Made by a program: the position numbers and the translations under genes
Shown: positions 15,953-24,712 of the stretch, in pieces
Numbering within the stretch: the first letter of the stretch is position 1
Layout: every line of letters begins with the position of its first letter
The notes under the pieces: model-generated
What the model saw: the letters and a program-made list of their open reading frames with translations, nothing else
The model's database searches: none
What the model was told of the DNA's origin: nothing
Source of the DNA: CBDHHC01 sp050633205
GTDB taxonomy: Bacteria > Pseudomonadota > Alphaproteobacteria > Rhizobiales > CBDHHC01
Length of the DNA: 31,498 nt
Direction of reading: 5' to 3'
Assembly (NCBI GenBank): GCA_050633205.1
Contig: JBOEGA010000073.1
Span: forward strand, 1 to 31,498

Positions 15953-18817
15953 ATGAAAATTATTATGTATTTCGCAGGCGCTTTTTTTCTCAGCTTTATT
16001 TTGACCTGTGAGTTTCCTGTCGGATTAAGTAAGGCGAATGCTCAGGAAGCGCAATCAGAATTTCTGTCACAATATCAACGAAGGAAAGCCCTTGCTAACG
16101 CAAACACAATTGGGCTTATAACAGGTTCAACATCTGAAAGTGATATCAGAATAGGGACAGATCTGACTGATATTCTGAACAGTGATGATTTGAGAGTTCT
16201 TCCAATCATAGGTCACGGAGCTCTCAAAAATATAAATGATATACTCTACCTGAAGGGTATTGATATAGGAATCGTGCAGACTGACACTCTGGAATATATG
16301 AAGGATATTAGTGAAAAAAGAGATATCAAAAAGAGACTGCGCTATATCACAAAACTTTATTATCAGGAAGTCCATGTCCTGGCTCGAAAAGAAATTTCAT
16401 CCTTAGTGGAGCTTAAGGGAAAAAAAGTAAACTTTGGCACAAAAGAAAGCGGTTCCTATATAACAGCATCAACTGTATTTTCAAGATTAAGTATAAATGT
16501 TGATGTACAGACATTCAATCAAAGAGAAGCTTTGGAAAAGCTGAAACGAAATGAAATCAGTGCCATCGTTCAGGTTGTTGGCAAACCCTCAAATCTTCTG
16601 AAAACCATCTCACAGTCTGATAAAAAGAAACTTCATATTCTTCCCATTCCTTATAATTTTCAATTGCAACGTGTTTACCTTCCTTCTCTTATAACACATC
16701 AACATTATCCGGATTTGGTACCTGCTGGTAAAGCAATTCCTACTATTGCAGCCAGTACGGTTATGGCCGTTTACAATTGGCCGGAAGAAACAGAACGATA
16801 TAAAAAAGTAGCACATTTTACCAGGGAGTTTTTTGACAAATTAAAAAGGTTTTCAGCTTCGTCACGCCATCCCAAATGGAAAGAAACATTTCTCGATGCT
16901 GAAGTGCCAGGTTGGGAAAGATTCAAGGCAGCAGAAGAATTGTTAGCTGAAAGAGCTGTAACAAAGAATGTTTTAGGTAGAATATCTCCAGACAACACTG
17001 AGAACCTTGACAAAATTAAAGAGACATTCAAAGCCTTCCTGTCGCAGCAGGAAGTAAATGGTAAGCGCCTTAGTGGTAAGCAGAAAGAACTATTATTTCA
17101 GGCTTTTTTAAAGTGGAGACGTTCCTCACCCGAGGCCAAAGAACCTCCGGCATTAAAAGCTGCAAGAAAATGGATCTTAAATGAATTTCAACCTTCCACA
17201 CTATCCAGAGAACAGCAAATTGAAGAAATGAAGTGGTTCATTAAAGCCTCTGAACCTTTTAGAGGCATGGAAATCCACGTTTTATCTGAAAGAATACCAA
17301 CGCATGAGTATGAGTCGAAGGTTCTGACAAAGGCTTTCGAAGAAATTACCGGCATCAAAGTCAATCATCAATTGCTTAATGAAGGTGACGTCATTCAGAC
17401 TGTACAAACCCAGATGCAGACAAAACGAAGCCTCTTTGATGCCTACATTAACGATTCAGATCTGATTGGTACACACTTCCGGCTGCAACTTGTAGAAAAT
17501 CTGACAGACTGGATGAACGGGGCAGGTAAGGCAGTTACATTACCGACACTGGACATCAATGATTTCATGGGCAAGGAATTTACAACCGGGCCAAATGGTA
17601 AATTATATCAGCTTCCGGATCAACAATTCGCAAACCTTTACTGGTTTCGCTATGACTGGTTTCAACGCCCGGAGCTTAAGAAAAAATTCAGAAAAATTTG
17701 TGGGTATGACCTTGGAGTACCTGTAAACTGGTCCGCCTATGAAGATATTGCTCAATTCTTTACTGTGCATGTGAAAGAAATTGATGGTGTTCGTGTATAT
17801 GGTCACATGGATTACGGCAAACGGGCTCCTGATCTTGGATGGCGCATGACAGATGCCTGGCTTTCAATGGCAGGTGCAGGTTCTAAAGGCTTGCCAAATG
17901 GATATCCGATTGATGAGTGGGGTATCCGGATGAAAAAGGGAACATGCAATCCTGTTGGTGCATCCGTTTCGCGCGGTGGTGCAACAAATGGCCCGGCGGC
18001 AGTCTATGCAATCAGAAAATGGGACGAGTGGCTGAGAAAGTATGCCCCCCCTGGTGCAGCAGGTTATGATTTCTATCAATCGCTGCCGTCACTGTCACAG
18101 GGAAATGTTGCACAGCAGATTTTCTGGTATACAGCTTTTACAGCTGCGATGGTATCACCCAAACTTCATGGCAATGAGACCGTTGATGACAATGGTAAAC
18201 CTCTCTGGAAAATGGCACCCTCACCACACGGAGCTTACTGGAGGAAGGGTCAAAAGCTGGGATATCAGGATGCTGGCTCCTGGACACTATTCAAATCAAC
18301 ACCTTTGAAACGCCGCCAGGCAGCCTGGCTGTATGCACAGTTTGTTGTTTCCAAAACAGTTGACGTGAAAAAAAGCCACGTTGGTTTAACTTTCATTAGA
18401 GACAGCACTGTACGTCATGACAGTTTCACAAAACGCTCACCAGATCTGGGGGGACTAATTGAATTTTATAGGTCTCCAGACCGTGTAAACTGGACACCGA
18501 CAGGAGTAAATGTACCGAATTATCCGCAGTTGGCGCCTTTATGGTGGCAGAATATTGGAGAGGTAAATTCAGGAGCATTCACCCCGCAACAGGCGTTAAA
18601 CCGTCTCGCTCAACAAATGGATCAGGCTATGAGTAATATGGAAGCTGCTGATAAAAAAAGCAGAGCTTATGGCGGATGCGGTCCTCGTCTCAATAAAAAA
18701 ATGCCCTTGTCTGCCTGGCTTGGCAGAGAAGGTGCTAAGGCGAAACTTAAAAATGAAAAGCCACAGGGCAAAACCATCCAGTATGAGGAGTTAATCCAGC
18801 GTTGGACAAACAGATAA
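15953..18817 (+). CDS. Exported fusion of TAXI-type and GlpV-like solute-binding domains
   Basis: A 954-residue exported protein. The start ATG at 15953 is preceded by GGGAGG at 6 bases and opens a clean signal peptide (MKIIMYFAGAFFLSFILTCE.., cleavage plausible after SKANA); the open frame reaches back to 15740 but without such a site. Residues about 51-335 resemble TAXI-family TRAP solute receptors (NTIGLITGS, LVELKGKKVNFGTKESGSY, PTIAASTVMAVYNW). A linker at 345-395 leads to a complete GlpV-like ABC binding protein (about 400-954: EEMKWFIKASEPFRGMEI, THEYESKVL, DAYINDSDLIGTH, LYQLPDQQFANLYWFRYDW, VNWSAYEDIA, GWRMTDAWLSMAGAG, SKTVDVKKSHVGLTFIRDST). Relatives of the second part bind glycerol or related polyols. 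No permease or ATPase gene is adjacent, so transport partners lie elsewhere or it works as a sensor. Confidence 0.88.
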   Translation: MKIIMYFAGAFFLSFILTCEFPVGLSKANAQEAQSEFLSQYQRRKALANANTIGLITGSTSESDIRIGTDLTDILNSDDLRVLPIIGHGALKNINDILYLKGIDIGIVQTDTLEYMKDISEKRDIKKRLRYITKLYYQEVHVLARKEISSLVELKGKKVNFGTKESGSYITASTVFSRLSINVDVQTFNQREALEKLKRNEISAIVQVVGKPSNLLKTISQSDKKKLHILPIPYNFQLQRVYLPSLITHQHYPDLVPAGKAIPTIAASTVMAVYNWPEETERYKKVAHFTREFFDKLKRFSASSRHPKWKETFLDAEVPGWERFKAAEELLAERAVTKNVLGRISPDNTENLDKIKETFKAFLSQQEVNGKRLSGKQKELLFQAFLKWRRSSPEAKEPPALKAARKWILNEFQPSTLSREQQIEEMKWFIKASEPFRGMEIHVLSERIPTHEYESKVLTKAFEEITGIKVNHQLLNEGDVIQTVQTQMQTKRSLFDAYINDSDLIGTHFRLQLVENLTDWMNGAGKAVTLPTLDINDFMGKEFTTGPNGKLYQLPDQQFANLYWFRYDWFQRPELKKKFRKICGYDLGVPVNWSAYEDIAQFFTVHVKEIDGVRVYGHMDYGKRAPDLGWRMTDAWLSMAGAGSKGLPNGYPIDEWGIRMKKGTCNPVGASVSRGGATNGPAAVYAIRKWDEWLRKYAPPGAAGYDFYQSLPSLSQGNVAQQIFWYTAFTAAMVSPKLHGNETVDDNGKPLWKMAPSPHGAYWRKGQKLGYQDAGSWTLFKSTPLKRRQAAWLYAQFVVSKTVDVKKSHVGLTFIRDSTVRHDSFTKRSPDLGGLIEFYRSPDRVNWTPTGVNVPNYPQLAPLWWQNIGEVNSGAFTPQQALNRLAQQMDQAMSNMEAADKKSRAYGGCGPRLNKKMPLSAWLGREGAKAKLKNEKPQGKTIQYEELIQRWTNR

Positions 18818-19157
18818 TATACCAATTCCCGGAGAAACTTGAAGCCAGGCAGGCAGCATTATAAAAATTGTTGCTGATTAAAAATCGTATCTCCATTGGG
18901 CAAGGCAGAAAGTTTCTTCTCAACTCCAGACCGTTTCAATTCAAATATGAAACAGTCTGGAGTTTGTCGCGATTAATCTTTCAACTTTCTTCAAAACTGA
19001 ACCAGATTTTATAGACTGAACGGATTTTGCCTGATGGGGTCATTCTGGTGAAGGGTAAGAAACAGAATATTATACCGCATCACAAACGACACCACTCCGC
19101 TCTCCTTTCCGAATCAGCTACAATCCCCAAAACACAACGCTCACAGGAACCCGCACC
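18818..19157. other. Intergenic region with a long hairpin
   Basis: No gene is seen in these 340 bp. The main element is the 17-bp imperfect hairpin at 18922-18964. A promoter for the endonuclease gene should lie in the last part but none stands out. Confidence 0.5.
18922..18964. terminator. Long imperfect hairpin, possible terminator
   Basis: Arms of 17 bp (AACTCCAGACCGTTTCA against TGAAACAGTCTGGAGTT) with one C-A mismatch and a 9-nt loop, about 105 bp after the binding-protein stop. No T-run follows on either strand, so it may be a processing or stabilising structure instead. Part of it resembles sequence at 11203-11216. Confidence 0.45.
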
Positions 19158-20295
19158 ATGAGAGACCTGAATATCGCATTCTGGAACCTGCAAAATCTGT
19201 TCGACTCCGAAACATCAAAAATAGCTGCCGACCTTGAATTTACAACTGAAGAAGGTTGGAACGAGGAAGCAGTCAGCAAAAAGATCGATGCACTGGTTGA
19301 TGTGATCGCCCTGATGTTTGATGGCAAGGGCCCTGATCTGCTTGGTATTTGTGAAATTGAAAACGAGGCCTTAACCCAGCGCCTGGTCTCCCGTATGCGC
19401 GAACGCATGGGGCGCAATGACTACACCTTCGCACAGGATGAATCTCCCGATATCCGTGGAATTGACTGCGGCTTGATTTATTCTGACGATATTTTTGAAC
19501 TGGCGGGGGACAGCAAGGGACATCTCGTACATTTCAGATATCCCACACGGGATATATTTGAAGTCCCGCTGAGACTGAAAGAAACCGGCAGCGAAATGAC
19601 TGTTTTCGTAAACCACTGGCCATCTCGCCGCAATGGTGCCAAAGAAAGCGAAGCCTTCCGCATTACAGTAGCAGCCAGACTTGGAAACCTCGCAGACAAT
19701 NNATATTCTGAAACTGCCTCGCGATGAAATCGTCAATGCTCAGGACCTGGATGCCCTGTTGCCACAGATGACCGAAAGGTGGAACCGCAATATTCTGATA
19801 ATGGGGGATCTGAATGATGATCCATTCAATAATTCTGTACTGGAAACACTTCGGGCAACAAACAATATCGACCAGATAGAAGAAGATATCTCCGTCCCGT
19901 CAGATGACAGGGATATGGCACCCGGCAAAAAGAAAAGAAAATCAGCCAATGCCAGATATCTTGGCAAGCAGGCAGACTTTTATAATTACTCCTGGAAATT
20001 TCTGGGGCAGTCAGGTGTGGGAACCATACATTACTCATCAGGAGTAAATGGCCGAAGTAAACAGGTCTTTGACCAGCTTATAACCTCGCGCGCACTCTAT
20101 CTCGGTCTGTCAGGATTAAAACTTGACGAACAGAGTGTCGATATATTTACGCCCGCAATAATGTGCTCAAATACACGAATTACTGATAGCACACCTAAAC
20201 ATATGGTGCGGCCGAAGGCATTCGACCGCAAGTCCCATAAAGGCATCAGCGATCATTTTCCGGTAACAGGCGTCATCCGTGGTGTTCCGGACTAA
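19158..20295 (+). CDS. Endonuclease/exonuclease/phosphatase family protein (interrupted by assembly gap)
   Basis: A metal-dependent hydrolase of the EEP superfamily, which cleaves phosphodiester bonds. The catalytic landmarks are spread over both sides of the gap: FWNLQNLFDS (Asn and early strand), GICEIEN (metal Glu), FVNHWPSRRNG (His), then after the gap ILIMGDLNDDPFNNSV (Asp and Asn) and SDHFPVTG (Asp-His). Two undetermined bases at 19701-19702 interrupt the gene; the first part runs in frame to LGNLADN and the second resumes at ILKLPRDEI in the next frame. It is thus one gene with a gap of wrong length, not two. CAGGAA lies about 9 bases upstream of the start. No signal peptide seen, so it is probably cytoplasmic. 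Substrate is unknown. Confidence 0.88.
19701..19702. other. Undetermined bases (assembly gap)
   Basis: Two N in the middle of the endonuclease gene. For the two halves to join in frame the true number of bases here must be one more than a multiple of three, not two. Confidence 0.97.
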
Positions 20296-20301
20296 GCTTT
20301 C

Positions 20302-20571
20302 TCAATGCAGTCTGAACTCTCCATCCAGAAATGAATATTCAACCGGAGAAATCAGTTCATTATGGGCCACCCTGACTGTATGCAGCGGACCATCCAGATT
20401 CTCTTTCCAGAAATCCAGAAAACTTATGAGTTTTGGAAATTTGGGTGCGAGATCATAGTCCTGCCAGATATAGGTTTGCACCAGCTGGCGATGGTCTGGC
20501 ATATGGTAGAGAATTTCAGCCGTCGTCAGACTGAACCCCTCAAGTTGCTCTCGAAACTGTTTATCAATCAT
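20302..20571 (-). CDS. usg: Usg family protein
   Basis: An 89-residue protein matching the alphaproteobacterial Usg family, named from its place next to tryptophan biosynthesis genes in some species. The sequence is near-collinear with family members: FREQLEGFSLTTAEILYHMP, DHRQLVQTYIWQDYDLAPKFP, LDFWKENLDGPLHTVRVAHN, ending DGEFRLH. Start supported by AGAGG about 7 bases before the ATG. It is soluble with no signal peptide. No trp gene is present here; its neighbours are the endonuclease (converging, 6 bp away) and cca. The function of the family is not established. Confidence 0.92.
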   Translation of the reverse strand: MIDKQFREQLEGFSLTTAEILYHMPDHRQLVQTYIWQDYDLAPKFPKLISFLDFWKENLDGPLHTVRVAHNELISPVEYSFLDGEFRLH

Positions 20572-20667
20572 ACAATACCTCTTTCACTATTGATACTGCA
20601 ACAAAGATAGTATATCAGTTTCTGAGGTATTTTTCGATAGTCCTTTGTTATACAAAGATATTTTACT

Positions 20668-20687
20668 AGCACTCTGAAGAGTGTGCT
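20668..20687 (-). terminator. Possible terminator after cca
   Basis: AGCACTCT-GA-AGAGTGTGCT forms an 8-bp stem with a 2-nt bulge, about 20 bases past the cca stop. The T-run is poor. A separate perfect inverted repeat CTTTGT-TAT-ACAAAG follows at 20643-20657. Confidence 0.35.
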
Positions 20688-20705
20688 GCCAGAGAGAGAC
20701 CCTGG

Positions 20706-21974
20706 TTAATAGCTGTTTAATTCTTTCTGCGCAATTTGCAAAAGCTTCTTTTTAGTCAATTTAAAATCACTTTGTATCCAGAACTTTTCCAGCAATCGCA
20801 ATGTAATGCCAATCTTTGGCCCCTTGCAGTAACCAAGCGAAATCAGATCCCGGCCTTTAACCGGAAAGTCAGGCGTACTCCAGTGATCTGACAGTGCAAA
20901 CAGTTCCATCCAGCGCTTGTCAGTTGCAGGTGCGCCGTCTCTGGCCCAGGCGTACAGAACTTTATACCGGTAGCTTTTCACGCCAATAAGATAGAGCGCA
21001 ATCTTCGCCTGTATCTCGGTAATCTCCTGCGTAATTCCCGGCACCTCGGAAAGCACATGCCTCAGACACTCTTTCGCTTCATTCGAAAGCTTGAAACGCT
21101 TTGACATCCGCGAGGCATCTTCATCAACATAAAGTGATAGCACTGCCAGCCTTAAAACACCATTTGGCTTGTTACTGAATTCTTCATCCAGCTTCAGCAG
21201 ATTTTGCAGAGCCAGAGGAGAAACAACACTACCCAGTAACTCAACCAGCAATCCATAATGAAACATCGTATCAACGACCTTCATTGCTGCTGGTGCAACA
21301 AGCAGCCGTATCAGCTCAGCCGAAATACGTTCTGCCGAGAGTTGACGCAAACCACCTCTTTCCCGAACACAGGCATCAAGCGATGGCCTGTCCAGCGTAT
21401 CCAGTCCATACTCAGCCTTAAAACGGAAATAACGTAATATTCGAAGATAGTCCTCACGAATACGTTCAACCGGCTCACCGATAAACCGGACTCTCTTCTC
21501 CATCAGGTCATCATATCCGTTCAAAGGATCATGAAGCTCACCACCCTGATCCACATAAAGCGCATTCATCGTAAAATCCCGCCGGGAAGCATCAGCTTTC
21601 CAGCAGTCGGTAAACGCCACTTTTGCCCGCCGTCCATCCGTTTCCACATCCTGTCTCAATGTGGTCACTTCAAAAGGAACCCCCTCGGACATAATGGTAA
21701 CAGTACCATGCTGCAGCCCGGTCGGTATCACCTTCAGCCCGGCACTTTTTGCAAGCCTGGATGAGTCCTCCGGCAACGCTGTCGTCGCTAGGTCAATATC
21801 CTTGATAGTTTTTCCAAGAAGTGTATTGCGAATAGCCCCGCCAACAGCACGTGCTTCATACCCTTCCCTGTTCAATGCCCTGAACACACTCTGGGTCGCA
21901 CTGCTGCTTAGCCAGTCAGCATTAGCCAACTCTTTAATATTCAGCAATTTTTCTGAGGTCATTCCCCCAGCCAT
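20706..21974 (-). CDS. cca: CCA tRNA nucleotidyltransferase
   Basis: A class II nucleotidyltransferase that adds or repairs the CCA end of tRNAs. In the 422-residue form, the head has GGAIRN (45-50) and the metal-binding DID (59-61) in TIKDIDLATTALP, then GTVTIMSEGVPFEVTTLRQD, SRRDFTMNALYVD, and the tRNA-binding RIREDYLRILRYFRFKAEYG. The C-terminal part is helical. It is the last gene of the DUF1285 - Nudix - DUF6111 - cca operon and overlaps the DUF6111 stop. The start could be the ATG at 21974 or the ATG at 21962, which forms an ATGA overlap with the upstream stop; neither has a well-spaced ribosome binding site, consistent with translational coupling. The poly(A) polymerase branch is less likely given the size and operon context. 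Confidence 0.93.
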   Translation of the reverse strand: MAGGMTSEKLLNIKELANADWLSSSATQSVFRALNREGYEARAVGGAIRNTLLGKTIKDIDLATTALPEDSSRLAKSAGLKVIPTGLQHGTVTIMSEGVPFEVTTLRQDVETDGRRAKVAFTDCWKADASRRDFTMNALYVDQGGELHDPLNGYDDLMEKRVRFIGEPVERIREDYLRILRYFRFKAEYGLDTLDRPSLDACVRERGGLRQLSAERISAELIRLLVAPAAMKVVDTMFHYGLLVELLGSVVSPLALQNLLKLDEEFSNKPNGVLRLAVLSLYVDEDASRMSKRFKLSNEAKECLRHVLSEVPGITQEITEIQAKIALYLIGVKSYRYKVLYAWARDGAPATDKRWMELFALSDHWSTPDFPVKGRDLISLGYCKGPKIGITLRLLEKFWIQSDFKLTKKKLLQIAQKELNSY

Positions 21975-22180
21975 TCAATTTTGATAACACCTTCAGACAA
22001 GAGCGTGAGAAATACAATCGCGCCGATACTGAATATCGCTCCAAAAAATGCCAGCACTCCAAGCGGAGCGGCAAGCCAGTTAACTCCATCCTTGTCCATT
22101 CGAAACAGGCTGAGAAACGCCCGATACAAAACAAAGGGTATAAGAAAAGCGATAATCATTAGTATTGCGACACGTCCCAT
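21959..22180 (-). CDS. DUF6111 family small membrane protein
   Basis: A 73-residue membrane protein with two hydrophobic spans (VAILMIIAFLIPFVLYRAFL and LGVLAFFGAIFSIGAIVFLTLL) separated by a short charged loop with W, and ending EGVIKIEWLGE. It fits DUF6111, which in alphaproteobacteria commonly sits between a CoA-type Nudix gene and cca, exactly as here. I chose the ATG at 22180, which overlaps the Nudix stop (TGATG) and has AAAGG about 11 bases upstream; a TTG two codons earlier is possible. Coupled translation with both neighbours is likely. The function is unknown. Confidence 0.85.
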   Translation of the reverse strand: MGRVAILMIIAFLIPFVLYRAFLSLFRMDKDGVNWLAAPLGVLAFFGAIFSIGAIVFLTLLSEGVIKIEWLGE

Positions 22181-22848
22181 CAGCAATAAAGCCTTTCATA
22201 AAGATTTCTGATAATTCCGGCAGTAGCCCCCCAGATATTCCGGTCTTCATAGGGCATAGAGTAAAAGTGGCGATCTTTATTCCTCCAGAAAAGAGATTCC
22301 TTTTTGTGGTTTTCAGGTGACATAAGAAACTTTAAAGGAACCTCGAACAGATCCTCTACTTCATTCCTGTCAATGTTATACGAATAACCTTCCTCTATAA
22401 TACCGACAATTGGTAGAATACGAAAGCCCGTTGCTGTCTGATAACTGTCAAGATACCCTAATATTTCAATGTTTTTGCGGTGTATACCAACTTCTTCTTC
22501 TGTCTCTCGAAGAGCGGTATCAATAATAGTAACATCTTCCTCATCAACTTTCCCCCCTGGAAAAGCCACCTGCCCCGCATGGGAAGATAAATGAGCTGAT
22601 CGGGTCGTAAGAATAAGGCTCAGTCTGTCAGTATATTTCACAATTGGTACCAGCACTGCAGCAGGGCGTATCTTCTCCGCCAGCCCCGTAGTACCCTCAA
22701 CATCCATATTCAGAACATGATCCCCGTTCAATGCAGCTATACCGGGATCAAACAGGGTTTCAGGAATATCCTGCTCCAGCCTGTCATTAATATAATTCAG
22801 TATTTCCAGTTCAGACTGTATATCGGCCTTTTTCTCATCGAAAGTCAT
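22180..22848 (-). CDS. Nudix hydrolase, CoA pyrophosphatase type
   Basis: A 222-residue Nudix hydrolase of the UPF0035/CoA group, whose members split CoA or acyl-CoA into phosphopantetheine and 3',5'-ADP. The group's signature TTRSAHLSSHAGQVAFPGGK is present, followed by the Nudix core ALRETEEEVGI with its metal-binding glutamates. The spacing between GG and RE is two residues longer than the general Nudix box, as in other CoA-type members. Near the C-terminus LFWRNKDRHFYSMPYEDRNI and IWGATAGIIRNLYERL match the family end. It lies 3 bp after DUF1285 and overlaps DUF6111 by one base, so these are one operon. Cytoplasmic. Confidence 0.92.
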   Translation of the reverse strand: MTFDEKKADIQSELEILNYINDRLEQDIPETLFDPGIAALNGDHVLNMDVEGTTGLAEKIRPAAVLVPIVKYTDRLSLILTTRSAHLSSHAGQVAFPGGKVDEEDVTIIDTALRETEEEVGIHRKNIEILGYLDSYQTATGFRILPIVGIIEEGYSYNIDRNEVEDLFEVPLKFLMSPENHKKESLFWRNKDRHFYSMPYEDRNIWGATAGIIRNLYERLYC

Positions 22849-22851
22849 TTT

Positions 22852-23418
22852 TTATTGTTCAATCTCGGACAGTTTCATTAAGGGAAAGAAAATTCCCCCA
22901 CTTCGGATACCGGTCATCGCTTCACCATCAATGTCCTGCTCATCTGCATTATCCAGCAACTCATATGTCATGGATCTCGTCAATCGTGCTTTCAGACCAT
23001 TGCGAATATCAATATAGGGCCGTATTCCCCCGTTCTCCGCATCAATCTCAAAAGCAAGCCTGTGATCATCCCCCACCTTCACAACGTCATCTACATTTGT
23101 TCTGACAAAAATTTCCTGCCCCTGCCCTTCCCCTTCAACGGAAAACTCGACAGCCATAAACGGAACATCCTCAACGTCTATCAGAATTTTCTCAACGGGA
23201 GTGACAAGTACATAGGTGCCATCAGGCTCATAACGTAAAATTGTAGAGAACAGCTTCACCATCGGCTGACGCTGTATTGGAGACCCCTGATAATACCAGA
23301 TACCATTGACATCAATTTTAAGGCCAATCTCTCCACAATGTTCGGGATTCCACAGATGGACTGGAGGCAGCTTGTTATCGCTGCATTCTTTGAACAGCTT
23401 TTCCAATGGATTAGTCAT
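22852..23418 (-). CDS. DUF1285 family protein
   Basis: A 188-residue protein of DUF1285, a widespread alphaproteobacterial family of two-domain beta-rich proteins with no settled function. The typical opening PPVHLWNPEHCGEIGLKIDVNGIWYYQGSPI is clear, with RQPMVKLFSTILRYEPDG, YVLVTPVEKILIDVEDVPF and a later IDIRNGLKARLTRSMTYEL. Start at MTNPLEKLF rather than the upstream in-frame ATG at 23466, because family similarity begins soon after and GAGAA lies about 10 bases before it. First gene of the minus-strand operon with Nudix, DUF6111 and cca, and divergent from moxR, a conserved arrangement. Cytoplasmic. Confidence 0.9.
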   Translation of the reverse strand: MTNPLEKLFKECSDNKLPPVHLWNPEHCGEIGLKIDVNGIWYYQGSPIQRQPMVKLFSTILRYEPDGTYVLVTPVEKILIDVEDVPFMAVEFSVEGEGQGQEIFVRTNVDDVVKVGDDHRLAFEIDAENGGIRPYIDIRNGLKARLTRSMTYELLDNADEQDIDGEAMTGIRSGGIFFPLMKLSEIEQ

Positions 23419-23596
23419 ATAATTGTTCTCAATAGGGTATTTTATAAAGCCTGCGCTTGCACGCATCAGATATAGATCTAAAATCTTTGTTCAGAGTAAC
23501 ATAATGGCCATCTTTTCGATAAACAATAAGTTTCGTTAAGCACATGGCATTATGTTACCATCTTGGTATTTATTATATCCTGTTTAAGAGCAGGAC

Positions 23597-23623
23597 AGAT
23601 TAAATAGATTAAATCAATTTAAT
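23597..23623. promoter_or_regulatory. AT-rich repeats upstream of moxR, possible operator
   Basis: AGATTAAAT is repeated in tandem (23597-23605 and 23606-23614) and its core recurs inverted as ATTTAAT (23617-23623). This lies in the 286-bp divergent spacer between DUF1285 and moxR. It may be a binding site; AT-richness makes chance likely too. Confidence 0.3.
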
Positions 23624-23704
23624 TAGGTCTTACCTATAAGAAGAATTATAAGTTACATAAATTGTTACTATGTGTTGACATGATTTAACTTTATACTGGA
23701 GCCT

Positions 23705-24703
23705 ATGATCAGCATTAATCAGCCAGACAGCGATATTGTCGAAAAAATTGAAGCTGCCAGCAATAAAATCCAGCAGGTACGGGATGCAGCAGCTTCGATC
23801 ATATTTGGACAGGACAAAGTAATTGAGCAGACCCTGATAACATTGTTATCGGGAGGTCACGCACTGTTGATTGGAGCACCGGGAGTGGCAAAAACCAGTC
23901 TCGTTGAAACACTCAGTACAGTGATGGGACTGGACAACAAACGTATCCAGTTTACCCCGGACCTTATGCCTGCTGATATTATTGGCTCTGAAATCCTCGA
24001 AGAAGGTGAAAATGGCAAACGGGAATTCCGTTTTATCAAAGGCCCTGTTTTCACACAGCTCCTTATGGCAGACGAAATAAACCGCGCCAGCCCCAAGACA
24101 CAATCCGCATTATTGCAGGCCATGCAGGAACACCATGTAACCTATGCCGGTGTCCGTTATGACGTACCTGCCCCATTCCATGTTCTGGCCACTCAGAACC
24201 CGCTGGAACAGGAAGGAACATATCCGTTACCTGAAGCACAACTGGACAGATTTCTTCTTCAGATCAATGTAGGATATCCAGGGCGCAATGCTGAAAAGAA
24301 AATGCTTTACGCTACAACCGGCACAGAAGAACGCTCACTGCACACAATCTTTTCTCCCGGCGAACTTCAGTCAGTCCAGAGACTGGTAAGACAGATCCCC
24401 GTAGGAGAGCAGGTAGTAGAAGCCATACTGAACCTTGTACGGTCTGCCAGACCCGGAGACGGCGCAAGCAAGGAAATTGGCAAATTGATATCCTGGGGAC
24501 CGGGACCAAGAGCCGGACAGGCCTTCATGCTGGCAGTAAGAGCCAGAGCATTGTTTGACAACCGTTTTTCTCCTTCCATCGATGATGTTATTGAACTGGC
24601 CGAACCAGTCCTCCAGCACAGAATGGCCCTGAGCTATGCTGCTCGCAATGAGGGCAAGGAAATGAAAGACGTGATTACCGATTTAATCGATAGAGTAATA
24701 TAA
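23705..24703 (+). CDS. MoxR-family AAA+ ATPase
   Basis: A 332-residue MoxR-type AAA+ ATPase, thought to act as a chaperone or activator with vWA-domain partner proteins. Walker A GAPGVAKT (57-64), Walker B LLMADE (119-124) in MADEINRASPKTQSALLQAM, sensor 1 LATQNPLEQEGTYPLPEAQL (161-180) and the DRF arginine (181-183) are present, so it should be active. The start ATG has GGAG just upstream. It begins a four-gene operon: the DUF58 gene follows by 9 bp, then the DUF4159 gene overlapping, then a fourth membrane gene. Cytoplasmic, working at the membrane with its partners. Confidence 0.95.
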   Translation: MISINQPDSDIVEKIEAASNKIQQVRDAAASIIFGQDKVIEQTLITLLSGGHALLIGAPGVAKTSLVETLSTVMGLDNKRIQFTPDLMPADIIGSEILEEGENGKREFRFIKGPVFTQLLMADEINRASPKTQSALLQAMQEHHVTYAGVRYDVPAPFHVLATQNPLEQEGTYPLPEAQLDRFLLQINVGYPGRNAEKKMLYATTGTEERSLHTIFSPGELQSVQRLVRQIPVGEQVVEAILNLVRSARPGDGASKEIGKLISWGPGPRAGQAFMLAVRARALFDNRFSPSIDDVIELAEPVLQHRMALSYAARNEGKEMKDVITDLIDRVI

Positions 24704-24712
24704 GTAACTTAT

